In this document: positions 16,614-24,391 of the stretch, piece after piece
How the letters are laid out: each line of letters starts with the position of its first letter
How positions within the stretch are numbered: the first letter of the stretch is position 1
Assembly: GCF_032714615.1 (NCBI RefSeq)
Contig: NZ_JAWDKA010000001.1
Location: forward strand, 124,001-188,000
Length of the DNA: 64,000 nucleotides
Reading direction: 5' to 3'
DNA from: Methanorbis furvi
GTDB lineage: Archaea; Halobacteriota; Methanomicrobia; Methanomicrobiales; Methanocorpusculaceae
Translations under genes and position numbers: made by a program
The notes under the pieces: model-generated
Told to the model about the DNA's origin: nothing
What the model saw: the letters and a program-made list of their open reading frames with translations, nothing else
Database searches by the model: none

Positions 16614-17824
16614 CGGATGTGAATTACTTTGACAATCCGAATGCAGAAACGGCAAACAGGACTAAATCTTCTGGTTGGCTGGGTCTGGTTGCGGGTCTGG
16701 GAATTGTGGCGATTGGTTTTTATGCTTTCTTGAGGGGTAAAAACACGGCGAATGCAAACAATTCCGGAGGCGGTTATTCTGAATCGCTGGCTGGTGGATC
16801 CGGTGACGGGTCGCTGAACCCTGAGCTGCCGGTACTGCCAAACGTGCCGCAGCTTCCGGGTGGTTCTGCAACCGCTGGCGGAAGTTTTGATACAAGTAGC
16901 GGGTCGGCTCTTTCAACGTTTGCCGAGTCATACGGGGCAAAGTCAAGCAGTGTGGCAAATGTTTTGAGCCTGTCGAACTACGGAAATGAGACGGTGAACT
17001 ATGATCTGGGCGTGAAGTATCAGAATTATCTGAATACGGAAAAAACACAGGTTACGAATGCGGCCGGAAACGTGGTTTCGCTGGGGTCTGACCTGAATCC
17101 GGTTCTCGGTCTGGGAAAGACGATTTACTTCTTACAGGAGAAGGGAGAAGGTCTCCCGGGAACTCCGGACAGCAATGCTCTTGCGGCTTCTGGCCTTCTG
17201 GGCGGTGCTATCGCGGGCGTTTCGCAGGAACAGGCACCTTTTGCGGTTGCTACATCAATCGCGAAATGGTTTGACAGTCCGTATATGAAAGATTCCTCGA
17301 AGGTTAATCAGGCGGCAAGCATGGGGCTTTCGTGGTCTCCTCAGACAGGACTTACGCAGAGATCGACGGTTTCGGCGCAGAGTCAGACGCAGGTTACCGC
17401 AGCGATACAAACGAATGCGGTTACTGCGGCAAAACAACAGGAAGCAAAAGCGGCGGCGGCTGCACTGGCAGCACAACAGGCGGCGGCTCTGGCTGCTCAA
17501 CAGGCGGCGGCTCTGGCTGCTCAACAGGCTGCACAGGCGGCGAAATCTTCGGGTTCGTCTGCTGGTTCTACCGGTTCGAGTGGTTCGAGCGGTTCCGGCT
17601 CCGGAAGTGCTGCTTCGGCGTTCTTTAATCAGTATATCCCTAAATCCGCTTCTGGTGGTTCCGGTTCCGGTGGCGGGGCAGTGCCAACAGCAGCAGGGGG
17701 CAAGACAACGACAGGCTCCGGAGGCAGTAGTTCCTCTGGCAGTTCCGGAAGTGCGTCATATAACAACCGGTCTGGCAGTATGTCCGGCTGGTCTTCGACT
17801 GCGTCGGGAACAAAAGTACATTGA
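16610..17824 (+). CDS. Large membrane protein with Ala/Gln repeats and Ser/Gly tail
   Basis: A 404-residue protein, the largest of the structural module. A transmembrane helix (residues 23-42) is followed by a Gly/Ser/Pro linker, a folded region (about 100-260), a repetitive AALAAQQ region (about 275-305) and a Ser/Gly-rich tail of about 100 residues. The AALAAQQ part is encoded by a 24-bp tandem repeat. It could be a stalk or spike that projects from a membrane; this is inference. The repeats make length variation between relatives likely. Confidence 0.6.
   Translation: MTDVNYFDNPNAETANRTKSSGWLGLVAGLGIVAIGFYAFLRGKNTANANNSGGGYSESLAGGSGDGSLNPELPVLPNVPQLPGGSATAGGSFDTSSGSALSTFAESYGAKSSSVANVLSLSNYGNETVNYDLGVKYQNYLNTEKTQVTNAAGNVVSLGSDLNPVLGLGKTIYFLQEKGEGLPGTPDSNALAASGLLGGAIAGVSQEQAPFAVATSIAKWFDSPYMKDSSKVNQAASMGLSWSPQTGLTQRSTVSAQSQTQVTAAIQTNAVTAAKQQEAKAAAAALAAQQAAALAAQQAAALAAQQAAQAAKSSGSSAGSTGSSGSSGSGSGSAASAFFNQYIPKSASGGSGSGGGAVPTAAGGKTTTGSGGSSSSGSSGSASYNNRSGSMSGWSSTASGTKVH
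17480..17527 (+). repeat. 24-bp coding tandem repeat
   Basis: Two exact copies of a 24-bp unit beginning GCGGCGGCTCTGG (17480-17503 and 17504-17527), with degenerate half-units on both sides. It encodes AAALAAQQ in the 404-residue membrane protein and could expand or contract by slippage. Confidence 0.8.
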
Positions 17825-17837
17825 AATGAGGTGAAAA

Positions 17838-17987
17838 ATGAATGCAATGAATGATACATTTGGCAACTCTACGACCGGTAAACTGGGTTTTCCGTGTGGG
17901 TCGGGTTGCTGCCGTTGTCCTATGTTCTGGGTGTGTCCGGCTCGCTGGTTCAACGGTAACGGAAATGCGCCGGGGGTCGTCTGCTGA
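17838..17987 (+). CDS. Cys-rich mini-protein 3
   Basis: A 49-residue protein whose start follows GAGGTGA and whose stop overlaps the start of the tail-fibre-like gene (TGATG). It carries six Cys, as PCGSGCCRCP, VCP and a penultimate Cys, with Trp and Pro between, suggesting a compact disulfide- or metal-stabilised unit. No family is recognised. Its place directly before the adhesion gene suggests a role in the virion. Confidence 0.6.
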   Translation: MNAMNDTFGNSTTGKLGFPCGSGCCRCPMFWVCPARWFNGNGNAPGVVC

Positions 17988-18967
17988 TGCCGGTAATTAA
18001 CAATCCTTACGTGAATCCGGTTGATCTGAACAACACGGCTCCGAAGGTGCACGGTTCGCAACATAAGAAAGGGGGGTCTGACCCCCTTACCCCTGCTGAC
18101 ATAGGAGCAGCTGCGGAAAATCATACACATAATGTGTCTGGTCTTGCTGTTGCCTGGCAGGATGTAACGTCCAAACCAAATACGTTTCCGGCAACTCTGC
18201 ACGCGGCGACTCATGGGCAGGGTGGCGGTGATCTGCTGGCTCTGGATGCGTCACAGATTACCTCCGGTACGGTTCCGCTGGCACGACTTCCGCACGGGTG
18301 CCTTGAGCGGCTGGTGATCGTACAGGACGATACCGCACGATTTGCGCTGACAACGGCGGAAATTCAGGAAGGGGACACTGTGAAGGTTGTGGCAACATCA
18401 ACGATGTATTTCGTAGTGGATGAAACGAAGTTGAACAGTCCGGACGGGTATGTTGCATATACTGCCGGTGCGGCGTCTGCGGTGGACTGGTCGGCAATTA
18501 CGGGTAAACCGACTACGTTTAAGCCAGAAACACATTCTCATGATGATGTTACAGTATTGAAATTTTGTGGCGTTCCGTTGGTAGTAAAAACAGATTTGAC
18601 TGCATTGTCAGTTGCTGCCTATAGTTCCCCTCAGACTTCCGGTATGGTTTCAGCTTCAGGCACATTCTTTACGTTGTTTACTGTTGATGCTTTTTCCACG
18701 TCTAATGTTGTTGTTAGGGTTCCGTATCGGATTACTAGCGCAGGTACTGTTTCGTTGTCAGGAGGTGGAATTTCGGTATCCAACAATCATTCTTCTGCAT
18801 CAGAAGGCACGTTGACATTAACGATTCCTGTGGGTGTAAAGATTGGCAGCATTGTTTTGAAAATGACGCGCGATTCTTCGGTAAATAGTAGTAGTGGTTA
18901 TTATTACTACAGTCATCCGGCGTTGACGATTCCCCGGTTTAGGTTGTCGTTCGCGGAGTTATTCTGA
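17987..18967 (+). CDS. Tail-fibre-like adhesion protein
   Basis: A 326-residue protein. The N-terminal part contains phage tail-fibre repeats: HGSQHKKGGSDPLTPADIGA (about residues 22-41), ENHTHNVSGL, HAATHGQGGGDLL and LDASQITSGTVPLARLP, then ITGKPTTFKPETHSHDDV. These His- and Gly-rich repeats typify trimeric fibres of bacterial and archaeal viruses. The C-terminal third is Ser/Thr/Val-rich beta structure and probably binds the host surface. This is the only gene in the element with a clear virion-function signature besides the membrane proteins. Confidence 0.75.
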   Translation: MPVINNPYVNPVDLNNTAPKVHGSQHKKGGSDPLTPADIGAAAENHTHNVSGLAVAWQDVTSKPNTFPATLHAATHGQGGGDLLALDASQITSGTVPLARLPHGCLERLVIVQDDTARFALTTAEIQEGDTVKVVATSTMYFVVDETKLNSPDGYVAYTAGAASAVDWSAITGKPTTFKPETHSHDDVTVLKFCGVPLVVKTDLTALSVAAYSSPQTSGMVSASGTFFTLFTVDAFSTSNVVVRVPYRITSAGTVSLSGGGISVSNNHSSASEGTLTLTIPVGVKIGSIVLKMTRDSSVNSSSGYYYYSHPALTIPRFRLSFAELF

Positions 18968-19128
18968 TGATCACGTTTGAGCTGTTGCTGCAGTGTGGCC
19001 TGCTGGGGCTGACACTGGAATTGCTGCGCCGAGTGATTCGGATTGAGACACGGGTAGGGCTGTGTAAGCGCTGCCCGATCACAAAAAAGGAGGTGAAAAA
19101 GAATGTTAGAGAATTGGACTGCGCTTGA
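18967..19128 (+). CDS. Small membrane protein with Cys pair
   Basis: A 53-residue protein. The start overlaps the stop of the fibre gene (TGATG). Residues 3-21 are hydrophobic (LLLQCGLLGLTLELL), followed by a basic amphipathic stretch with CKRC. It overlaps the next gene by 26 bases. Too short for the family to be judged; a holin- or egress-like role is possible but speculative. Confidence 0.5.
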   Translation: MITFELLLQCGLLGLTLELLRRVIRIETRVGLCKRCPITKKEVKKNVRELDCA

Positions 19129-19258
19129 GATCGTAGCAGGTGGATTTGTCGCCATTGCTGGCGCTGGGTTCCTGCTTACTACCATCGGGCCGATGATGTA
19201 CGCTTGGGCTGACCGCTGGCTTGACCGCACGCGTAACAAGCTCCCAGATGGGGAGTAG
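19103..19258 (+). CDS. Last provirus gene: 51-residue single-span protein
   Basis: MLENWTALEIVAGGFVAIAG opens a 51-residue protein with one transmembrane helix (residues 8-32) and a basic tail (DRWLDRTRNKL). A strong site, AGGAGGTG, precedes the ATG at 19103. It is out of frame with the preceding gene, whose 3' end it overlaps. Confidence 0.6.
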   Translation: MLENWTALEIVAGGFVAIAGAGFLLTTIGPMMYAWADRWLDRTRNKLPDGE

Positions 19259-19286
19259 GCACAAGTCTTTTTAGGCTTGGTGAAAA

Positions 19287-19298
19287 AACTATATCATT
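19287..19298 (+). promoter_or_regulatory. Promoter of CDF gene supplied by provirus end
   Basis: AACTATATCATT lies about 30 nt before the GTG start of the CDF exporter and inside the right end of the element. In the integrated state the exporter probably uses this viral-side TATA box. Confidence 0.4.
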
Positions 19299-19323
19299 AT
19301 TGGCAGTGAAATATTCTCTACTA
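19297..19323 (+). other. Candidate attR with integrase arm site
   Basis: TTATTGGCA at 19297-19305 is the inverse of the motif beside attL. Nine bases later comes the core TCTCTACTA at 19315-19323. Joining the two ends gives a symmetrical attP: arm, core, inverted arm. Confidence 0.6.
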
Positions 19324-19325
19324 TA

Positions 19326-20264
19326 GTGATCATAGACACCGAGGAGAATAACCGGAAAAAACAGAATGCTGCCCGGTTGTCCGTATTTTCCAATCTGTTT
19401 CTGACTGCTGCAAAGATTGTGACCGGTATGTCGATAGGCTCGGTCAGTATTATCTCTGAAGGCATTCATTCAGGAATGGATCTCCTTGCTTCATGCATTG
19501 CCTACTTTTCGGTGCGGAAATCTTCTGAGCCTCCAGACGCAGATCATGCGTTCGGTCACGGGAAGTACGAGGATGCGTCGGGCCTGATTGAGGCTCTCTT
19601 AATTGTTCTTGCGGCAGGCATCATCATCTGGGAAGCGGTGCAGAAGCTGATTCACGGAGAGGATCTGATCTCGTTTGAACTGCTGTATGCTGGTATGATT
19701 GTGATGGGAATTTCTGCGGTGATGAACTTTTTTGTGTCGCAGAAACTGATGCGGGTTGCAAAGGAGACCGAGTCGATCGCTCTTGAGAGCGATGCATGGC
19801 ATCTGCGAACCGATGTTCTGACGTCTGTCGGTGTGCTTGCAGGACTTGTTCTGATTCAGCTGACGCACTTGGTGTTCCTTGATTCGGTTATTGCGATCAT
19901 TGTTGCGCTGCTGATTCTTCGTGAGGCGTACTTCCTGATCCGCAGAAGTTTTGCGGATCTGATGGATCAGAGTCTTGAGCCTGAGGAGATCGAGAGAATT
20001 GAGGTGATCATCTGCCGGTATGCAAACGAGTACACGAACTTCCACAGTCTGAAGACACGCAGGTCCGGGCCCGGACGGTTTGTTGAGTTTCATCTGATGA
20101 TGCCGCACGCAACTCCTCTCAAAGAGGCGCATGCGGTACTCAAGGAGATCGAACATGATCTTCAGAATGAGATTCCCCGCATTGCGGTTATTGTGCATCT
20201 TGATCCGTGCGACGGGAGATGTGGCGGCCCTGTGTGTTCGTTTGTGTGCAAACGAGAGAAATAA
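19326..20264 (+). CDS. Cation diffusion facilitator (metal exporter)
   Basis: A 312-residue CDF transporter that exchanges divalent metal (Zn, Mn, Fe or Cd) for protons. About six transmembrane segments (residues 12-210) include the metal-binding HSGMDLLAS and DAWHLRTDVLTS (H-x3-D) motifs. A cytoplasmic C-terminal domain (220-300) contains FHSLKTRRSGP and IVHLDPC. The final Cys-rich tail CDGRCGGPVCSFVC is unusual and may bind metal. The GTG start at 19326 lies two bases after the right att core, so integration has replaced the upstream region of this gene. Confidence 0.9.
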   Translation: MIIDTEENNRKKQNAARLSVFSNLFLTAAKIVTGMSIGSVSIISEGIHSGMDLLASCIAYFSVRKSSEPPDADHAFGHGKYEDASGLIEALLIVLAAGIIIWEAVQKLIHGEDLISFELLYAGMIVMGISAVMNFFVSQKLMRVAKETESIALESDAWHLRTDVLTSVGVLAGLVLIQLTHLVFLDSVIAIIVALLILREAYFLIRRSFADLMDQSLEPEEIERIEVIICRYANEYTNFHSLKTRRSGPGRFVEFHLMMPHATPLKEAHAVLKEIEHDLQNEIPRIAVIVHLDPCDGRCGGPVCSFVCKREK

Positions 20265-20328
20265 TTTTTTATTTTTTGATAAGAATTTTTTCACGAAATT
20301 TTTTTTATTGATTACTGCTGAGTAGTAC

Positions 20329-20361
20329 GTGAGGTTTTGTTCTGGGGAGGCAAAACCTCAC
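20329..20361 (+). terminator. Hairpin downstream of the CDF gene
   Basis: GTGAGGTTTTG at 20329-20339 pairs perfectly with CAAAACCTCAC at 20351-20361 around an 11-nt loop, 65 bp after the CDF stop. Upstream is a T-rich tract. It could end transcription or be an RNA-stability element. Confidence 0.45.
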
Positions 20362-20390
20362 CCGCCACTCAACGGTGTTGCCTATTAAGT

Positions 20391-20552
20391 CCTGCCACCC
20401 ACGGAAAGGCGGAGCACACAGAAAAATATCACGGAGCAGACGTGAACATCACAGAAATAGAATTTTAGGATTCCGTGATGTTCTCGTCTGCTCCGTGATG
20501 TTTTTCTGTGAAATTTCCGTGTACTCCATTTTTCCGTGGGCGGAGCTACGAC
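20391..20552. repeat. Palindromic element, copy 1
   Basis: The left arm (CACGGAGCAGACGTGAACAT near 20432) and right arm (GTTCTCGTCTGCTCCGTG) are separated by about 25 bp. The outer ends are a diverged GCCACCCACGG and CCGTGGGCGGAGCTACGAC. It lies between two plus-strand genes. No ORF is inside. Confidence 0.85.
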
Positions 20553-20584
20553 AAACGTCTCATGCAAATCATTCCTGTCCATAA

Positions 20585-20592
20585 CCTATAAT
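20585..20592 (+). promoter_or_regulatory. TATA box of the NCS2 permease
   Basis: CCTATAAT lies about 33 nt before the ATG at 20622, predicting a leaderless or nearly leaderless message. It begins about 30 bp after the end of palindrome copy 1. Confidence 0.5.
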
Positions 20593-20621
20593 TACTGCCG
20601 AAACCCAATTTCCTTTTAATC

Positions 20622-22244
20622 ATGGAGCTTGGGGATCGTCCGGTGTACAATGTCAGCGACAAAGTTCCGCCGTCCGTTCTCGCTCTCAGCATTCTCCAGC
20701 ACTTTTTTGTACTTGCCGTCTACATGACGTATCCTGTCATCATCACCAAAGCAATCGGCGGCGGTGAAGACCTCTCCACATTTCTGATCAGTGCAACTCT
20801 GATCGGCTCAGGTATTGCAACCGTTCTCCAGTCAATGCACTACACCGGATGCGGCCATATTTTTCCGATGGTTCCAAACTCCTCCTATCTCCCTGCCTCA
20901 ATTCTTGCCGCAACTGCTGGCGGCCTGCCGCTTCTCTACGGCATGATGATGGTTGCCGGATTTCTTGAAATACTTCTCAGCCGGCTTACCCGATACTTCC
21001 GTCTCCTTTTTCCCGGCGAAGTCGTCGGCGTCGTCATGTTCATGCTTGGTCTTGCGATCATTCCGTTTTCGTTCCCGCTGTTCTTCGGGAGCACTGCAGA
21101 AGGGCCGCTCGACCCTGCCTCGACCCTGGTCGGCATCATCACACTTGGGTCCATGATAGTTCTCGGCATGCAGAAGCAGAAAATTTTCAAATTTTATGCG
21201 GTGCTGATCGGAATTATCATCGGCCTCATCTCATCCGTCGCGTTTGGTGTCCTGACGCCCGCAAGCATTGCCGCGGCAGGAACGTTCTCTCTCTTCTCCA
21301 TTCCAAACCCGATCGGAATTGTCAGCTACAGCTTCGACATCGGTCTTGTTATCCCGTTTGCAATCGGCATGCTCTGCGTCATGCTCAAGTCTGCCGGAAA
21401 CATCTCGCTTCTTGACGAGTACACCGGCGAGACCAATAAAAATAATCTTCGCCGCGGACTTTTCTCCGAAGGATTCGGTGCAATGTTCTGCTCTGCGATC
21501 GGCGGAATTGGCATCGGCTCGTCCGCCTCCAACACCGGCCTGATACCCGGAACCGGAGTTGCATCAAAACAGATCGGTCTGGGCCTCGGCGTTCTTCTCA
21601 TCATCTGCGGATTTCTCCCGGTGATCGGCTGGTTTTTCCATGTACTGCCCGAACCGATCATGGGAGCTGTCGTCATCTATGCGATCACCTTCATCATGAT
21701 GGGCGGAGTACAGAGCATCTCTTCACGCGTCCTTGACAACCGCAGGATTTTCGTCGTCATTCTGCCGATCATGATCGGCGTCTCCTCAGTGATGTGCTCC
21801 TACCTCTACACCGACCTGCCGGAAAGTCTCAGACTTTTCTTTGATTCACCCCTGACATCAGGCGCCATCTTCGTCGTCGTTTTCGGTCTTCTCTTCAAAA
21901 TCGGCACACCAACTCATCTGACAAGATCTCTGGGTGACCGGCCGCTTGAGGACGTATCAAAACTGCTCTTTGACTGCGGAAAATCCTGGACGATGGACAA
22001 AACCCAGATGTTTCAGATAACCCATCACCTTCAGGCAGTGATCCTTGCCCTGCCAAAAGAAACGGTTCCGCAAAAACTTTTGATAACCTTGAAAAACAGC
22101 ACCGGAACAATTGTTGCCGACCTGACCGTTTCTGGTCCTGTCAATGAGACTGCCGTAAAAACCGCCGGACATTATCCGGCGATTGTCACGGTCGCAGAAA
22201 CTGCTGCACAAACTATCGTTCGTGCCAGCTATCTTCTTGTCTGA
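20622..22244 (+). CDS. NCS2 nucleobase (uracil/xanthine) permease with extra C-terminal domain
   Basis: A 540-residue membrane transporter of the nucleobase-cation symporter-2 family. The HFFVLAVYMTYP opening and the 12-14 transmembrane core to about residue 440 match the family, including the GSSASNTGLIPGTGVAS motif region. The last ~95 residues (LGDRPLEDVSKLLFDCGKSW onward) are soluble and beta/alpha, not usual in bacterial UraA/XanQ. That tail may regulate transport. It converges on the Hcp gene with one base between stops. Confidence 0.88.
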   Translation: MELGDRPVYNVSDKVPPSVLALSILQHFFVLAVYMTYPVIITKAIGGGEDLSTFLISATLIGSGIATVLQSMHYTGCGHIFPMVPNSSYLPASILAATAGGLPLLYGMMMVAGFLEILLSRLTRYFRLLFPGEVVGVVMFMLGLAIIPFSFPLFFGSTAEGPLDPASTLVGIITLGSMIVLGMQKQKIFKFYAVLIGIIIGLISSVAFGVLTPASIAAAGTFSLFSIPNPIGIVSYSFDIGLVIPFAIGMLCVMLKSAGNISLLDEYTGETNKNNLRRGLFSEGFGAMFCSAIGGIGIGSSASNTGLIPGTGVASKQIGLGLGVLLIICGFLPVIGWFFHVLPEPIMGAVVIYAITFIMMGGVQSISSRVLDNRRIFVVILPIMIGVSSVMCSYLYTDLPESLRLFFDSPLTSGAIFVVVFGLLFKIGTPTHLTRSLGDRPLEDVSKLLFDCGKSWTMDKTQMFQITHHLQAVILALPKETVPQKLLITLKNSTGTIVADLTVSGPVNETAVKTAGHYPAIVTVAETAAQTIVRASYLLV

Positions 22245-22245
22245 C

Positions 22246-23859
22246 TCAGACGATGTGAAGTGTTTTCATATCTGCTTCAACGGTCGTGTTCGGCTGAACG
22301 CCAAACTGTTTCACCAGCGTGTTCAGCACATCAGGCGAGACGCATGCCGGTAAGTTCGGACCGATCATGATGTCCTTGATGCCAAGGGCAAGCAGAGTCA
22401 GGAACACCAGAATTGCTTTTTGTTCATACCATGCAATGTTGAACGACAGCGGCAGAGCATTGACATCGGTCTTGAGTACTTTTGCAAGCTCCAGCGCAAT
22501 CACGACAAGCGAGTACGAGTCATTACACTGGCCTGCGTCCAGCACGCGGGGAATTCCTTCAATGTCACCGAGGTCGAGACGGTTGTACCTGAACTTTGCA
22601 CAGCCTGCAGTGAGAATGATCACATCCTTCGGCAGAGCTTTTGCAAACTCGGTGTAGTAGACACGCTCTTTGTGTCGTCCGTCACAACCTGCCATCACGA
22701 CAAAGCGTTTGATCTTTTTCTCGTTGATCAACTGCAGAATCTTTGGCGCTGCCGCAAGAACTGCGTCATGTCCTGCACCTGTTGTGATATCCGTCAGTTT
22801 GAGGTCCTGCGGAGCTTTGCATTTCTTTGCCATTGCAATAATCTCAGAGAAGTCCTTTGATCCGTCAGCCTTTTCAGGGATATGTACCGCGCCGGCAAAT
22901 CCGACCGAGCCGGTCGTGAAAATTTTCTTGCGGTACTCTTCCGGCGGCGGGACCAGACAGTTTGTGGTAAACAGAATCGGTCCGCCGAACTTTGGGAACT
23001 CGTCCTTCTGATTTGCCCAGGATGTACCGTAGTTGCCGATCAGGTTGTCGTACTTGGCAAAGTCCGGGTGTGCGTGGGCGATCAGCATCTCACCATGCGT
23101 GTAGACATCAACGCCTGTTCCTTTCGTCTGCTCAAGAAGCATCTCCAGGTCTTTGAGATCATGGCCGGTCACGAGAATTCCCGGTTTTGTTCCAACACCG
23201 CAGTGAACTTTGGTGATAGCGGTTGTTCCGTAATGCTTGTTTGCTTCATCGAGCAGTGCAAGCATCTTCACGCCCATTTTGCCGCATTCAAGAACCAGTG
23301 CTGTGCGCTCTTCAATGCTGTGTTTCTCAAACCTTGATGCAAGGCCCTTGTAGATGAATGATACAATCTCAGGATCAGTTTTTCCAAGAGCTTCGGCATG
23401 TGAGTAGTAGGCACACATTCCCTTCAGCCCGAAGAGAAGCAGGGAGAACAGCGACCGCTCGTTCTCGTCTTCGATAGCAAGAAGACCAATTCCTCCTTCA
23501 AGATGAACGATGTCCTCTTCGGATGCTGGAATCCAGGAGCACTGTTTTGGTTCTCCGGAAATTTTCGGATATGCGTCGCGGTAGCTGATGATGGTTTTCA
23601 GATATGTTTTGAACCGCTCTTTGTCGAAGTTGACGTTGGTAAGAGTCGCAAACAAGATCGCGACAACATCCTTATCCTGTTTTACGGTATTGGCCGGAAC
23701 TTTTGCGCCGGCAGGCTGGTGAATCTTGCGGTATGCAAGACCGGAAAGGGCGAAGTTTACTGCGTCCTGATAACAGGCAGTGTCGTTGTCTTTTCCGCAG
23801 ACGCCACCGGCAGTACAGCCGAGACCACGTGCGGTCTCTTCACATTGCTGGCAGAACAT
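22246..23859 (-). CDS. hcp: Hybrid-cluster protein (hydroxylamine reductase)
   Basis: A 537-residue Hcp. The N-terminal Cys motif CQQCEET...GCTAGGVCG binds the cubane cluster in the short (class III) form, and further Cys/His/Glu residues (HCGVGTKPG, TTNCLVPP, AGCDGRHKERVYY, GCAKFRYN) surround the hybrid cluster. It is tied to nitrosative stress and NO or hydroxylamine reduction, and in methanogens is often stress induced. The promoter lies at 23911-23920 (minus-strand TATA), and an AGGAG site precedes the start. Confidence 0.95.
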   Translation of the reverse strand: MFCQQCEETARGLGCTAGGVCGKDNDTACYQDAVNFALSGLAYRKIHQPAGAKVPANTVKQDKDVVAILFATLTNVNFDKERFKTYLKTIISYRDAYPKISGEPKQCSWIPASEEDIVHLEGGIGLLAIEDENERSLFSLLLFGLKGMCAYYSHAEALGKTDPEIVSFIYKGLASRFEKHSIEERTALVLECGKMGVKMLALLDEANKHYGTTAITKVHCGVGTKPGILVTGHDLKDLEMLLEQTKGTGVDVYTHGEMLIAHAHPDFAKYDNLIGNYGTSWANQKDEFPKFGGPILFTTNCLVPPPEEYRKKIFTTGSVGFAGAVHIPEKADGSKDFSEIIAMAKKCKAPQDLKLTDITTGAGHDAVLAAAPKILQLINEKKIKRFVVMAGCDGRHKERVYYTEFAKALPKDVIILTAGCAKFRYNRLDLGDIEGIPRVLDAGQCNDSYSLVVIALELAKVLKTDVNALPLSFNIAWYEQKAILVFLTLLALGIKDIMIGPNLPACVSPDVLNTLVKQFGVQPNTTVEADMKTLHIV

Positions 23860-23910
23860 TTTTTTATCTCCTGTTTTTTTCCATTCAAAGGGGTTCGAAC
23901 GGATACTACT

Positions 23911-23920
23911 CTATATAACT
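23911..23920 (-). promoter_or_regulatory. TATA box of hcp
   Basis: AGTTATATAG on the minus strand, about 52-60 nt before the start, predicts a leader of about 25-30 nt carrying the AGGAG site. Confidence 0.5.
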
Positions 23921-24012
23921 CTTTGATTAGATGTAGTTGGAGATAGTACCAAAAATGGTGCTGACTCGTGTATCAGTCCACGATTCCCACGTCGTTCCGT
24001 CGTGCTCACCGC

Positions 24013-24340
24013 TTCACGGGAAAAACGGAGCACACAGAAATTTCACAGAAAAAAAAACATCACGGAGTAGACGTGAACATCATGGAAATTTTCAAAAAAA
24101 AAATTTAAAAATTATTTTGTGAAAGTCAGAAAATATTTTTTTGAGTAAGAGTTCCGTGATATTTTTTTTCAGTGAGATTTTGTGGCCTACCACATTCACA
24201 AAATATTTCTGAAAAAAGTTTTAAAAATTATTTTGTGAGAGTCAGAAAATATTTTTTTGAATGAGAGTTCCGTGATGTTCACGTCTGCTCCGTGATGTTT
24301 TTCTGTGAAGCTCCGTGTTTTCCGATTTTCCGTGGGTGGC
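24013..24340. repeat. Palindromic element, copy 2 (long interior)
   Basis: The arms at about 24013-24098 and 24268-24340 flank an AT-rich interior. A unit of about 55 bp inside is repeated (24105-24160 and 24222-24276: ATTATTTTGTGARAGTCAGA...). The interior is homologous to that of copy 3. It fills most of the 532-bp gap between hcp and the ABC1 kinase gene. No ORF is supportable. Confidence 0.85.
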
Positions 24341-24391
24341 AGAATTTAATGAAAAAAACCACTAAAAATAAAAAAAATGAATTCGTAAAAA

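Larger units (their letters stand above)
10130..19323 (+). mobile_element. Integrated virus-like element (provirus), about 9.2 kb
   Basis: The element is bounded by the direct repeat TCTCTACTA at 10130-10138 and 19315-19323. It runs: tyrosine integrase, lipoprotein, minus-strand RHH regulator, divergent promoter, small early genes, Cys-rich mini-proteins, hairpin-rich segment, HUH Rep, then an unbroken run of small membrane, basic and beta-rich proteins, a 404-residue low-complexity membrane protein, a tail-fibre-like protein and two small membrane proteins. Gene packing (four-base or shorter overlaps), lack of metabolic genes and AT-rich integrase end set it apart from the flanks. I see no terminase or packaging ATPase, no HK97-type or double-jelly-roll capsid protein, and no DNA polymerase. 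Confidence 0.85.

Noticed and set aside
10130-19323. Calling the provirus a pleolipovirus or an inovirus
   Set aside because: No spike/matrix pair or ATPase like those of pleolipoviruses and no Zot-type ATPase were seen.
20391-20552. Palindromic copies as simple transcription terminators
   Set aside because: They occur in tandem, divergent and convergent gaps alike, and share interiors, so termination cannot be their main origin, although they may have that effect.
23881-23905. A T-loop-like GGGGTTCGAAC that suggested a tRNA
   Set aside because: No acceptor stem or anticodon arm surrounds it; it is the leader region of hcp.
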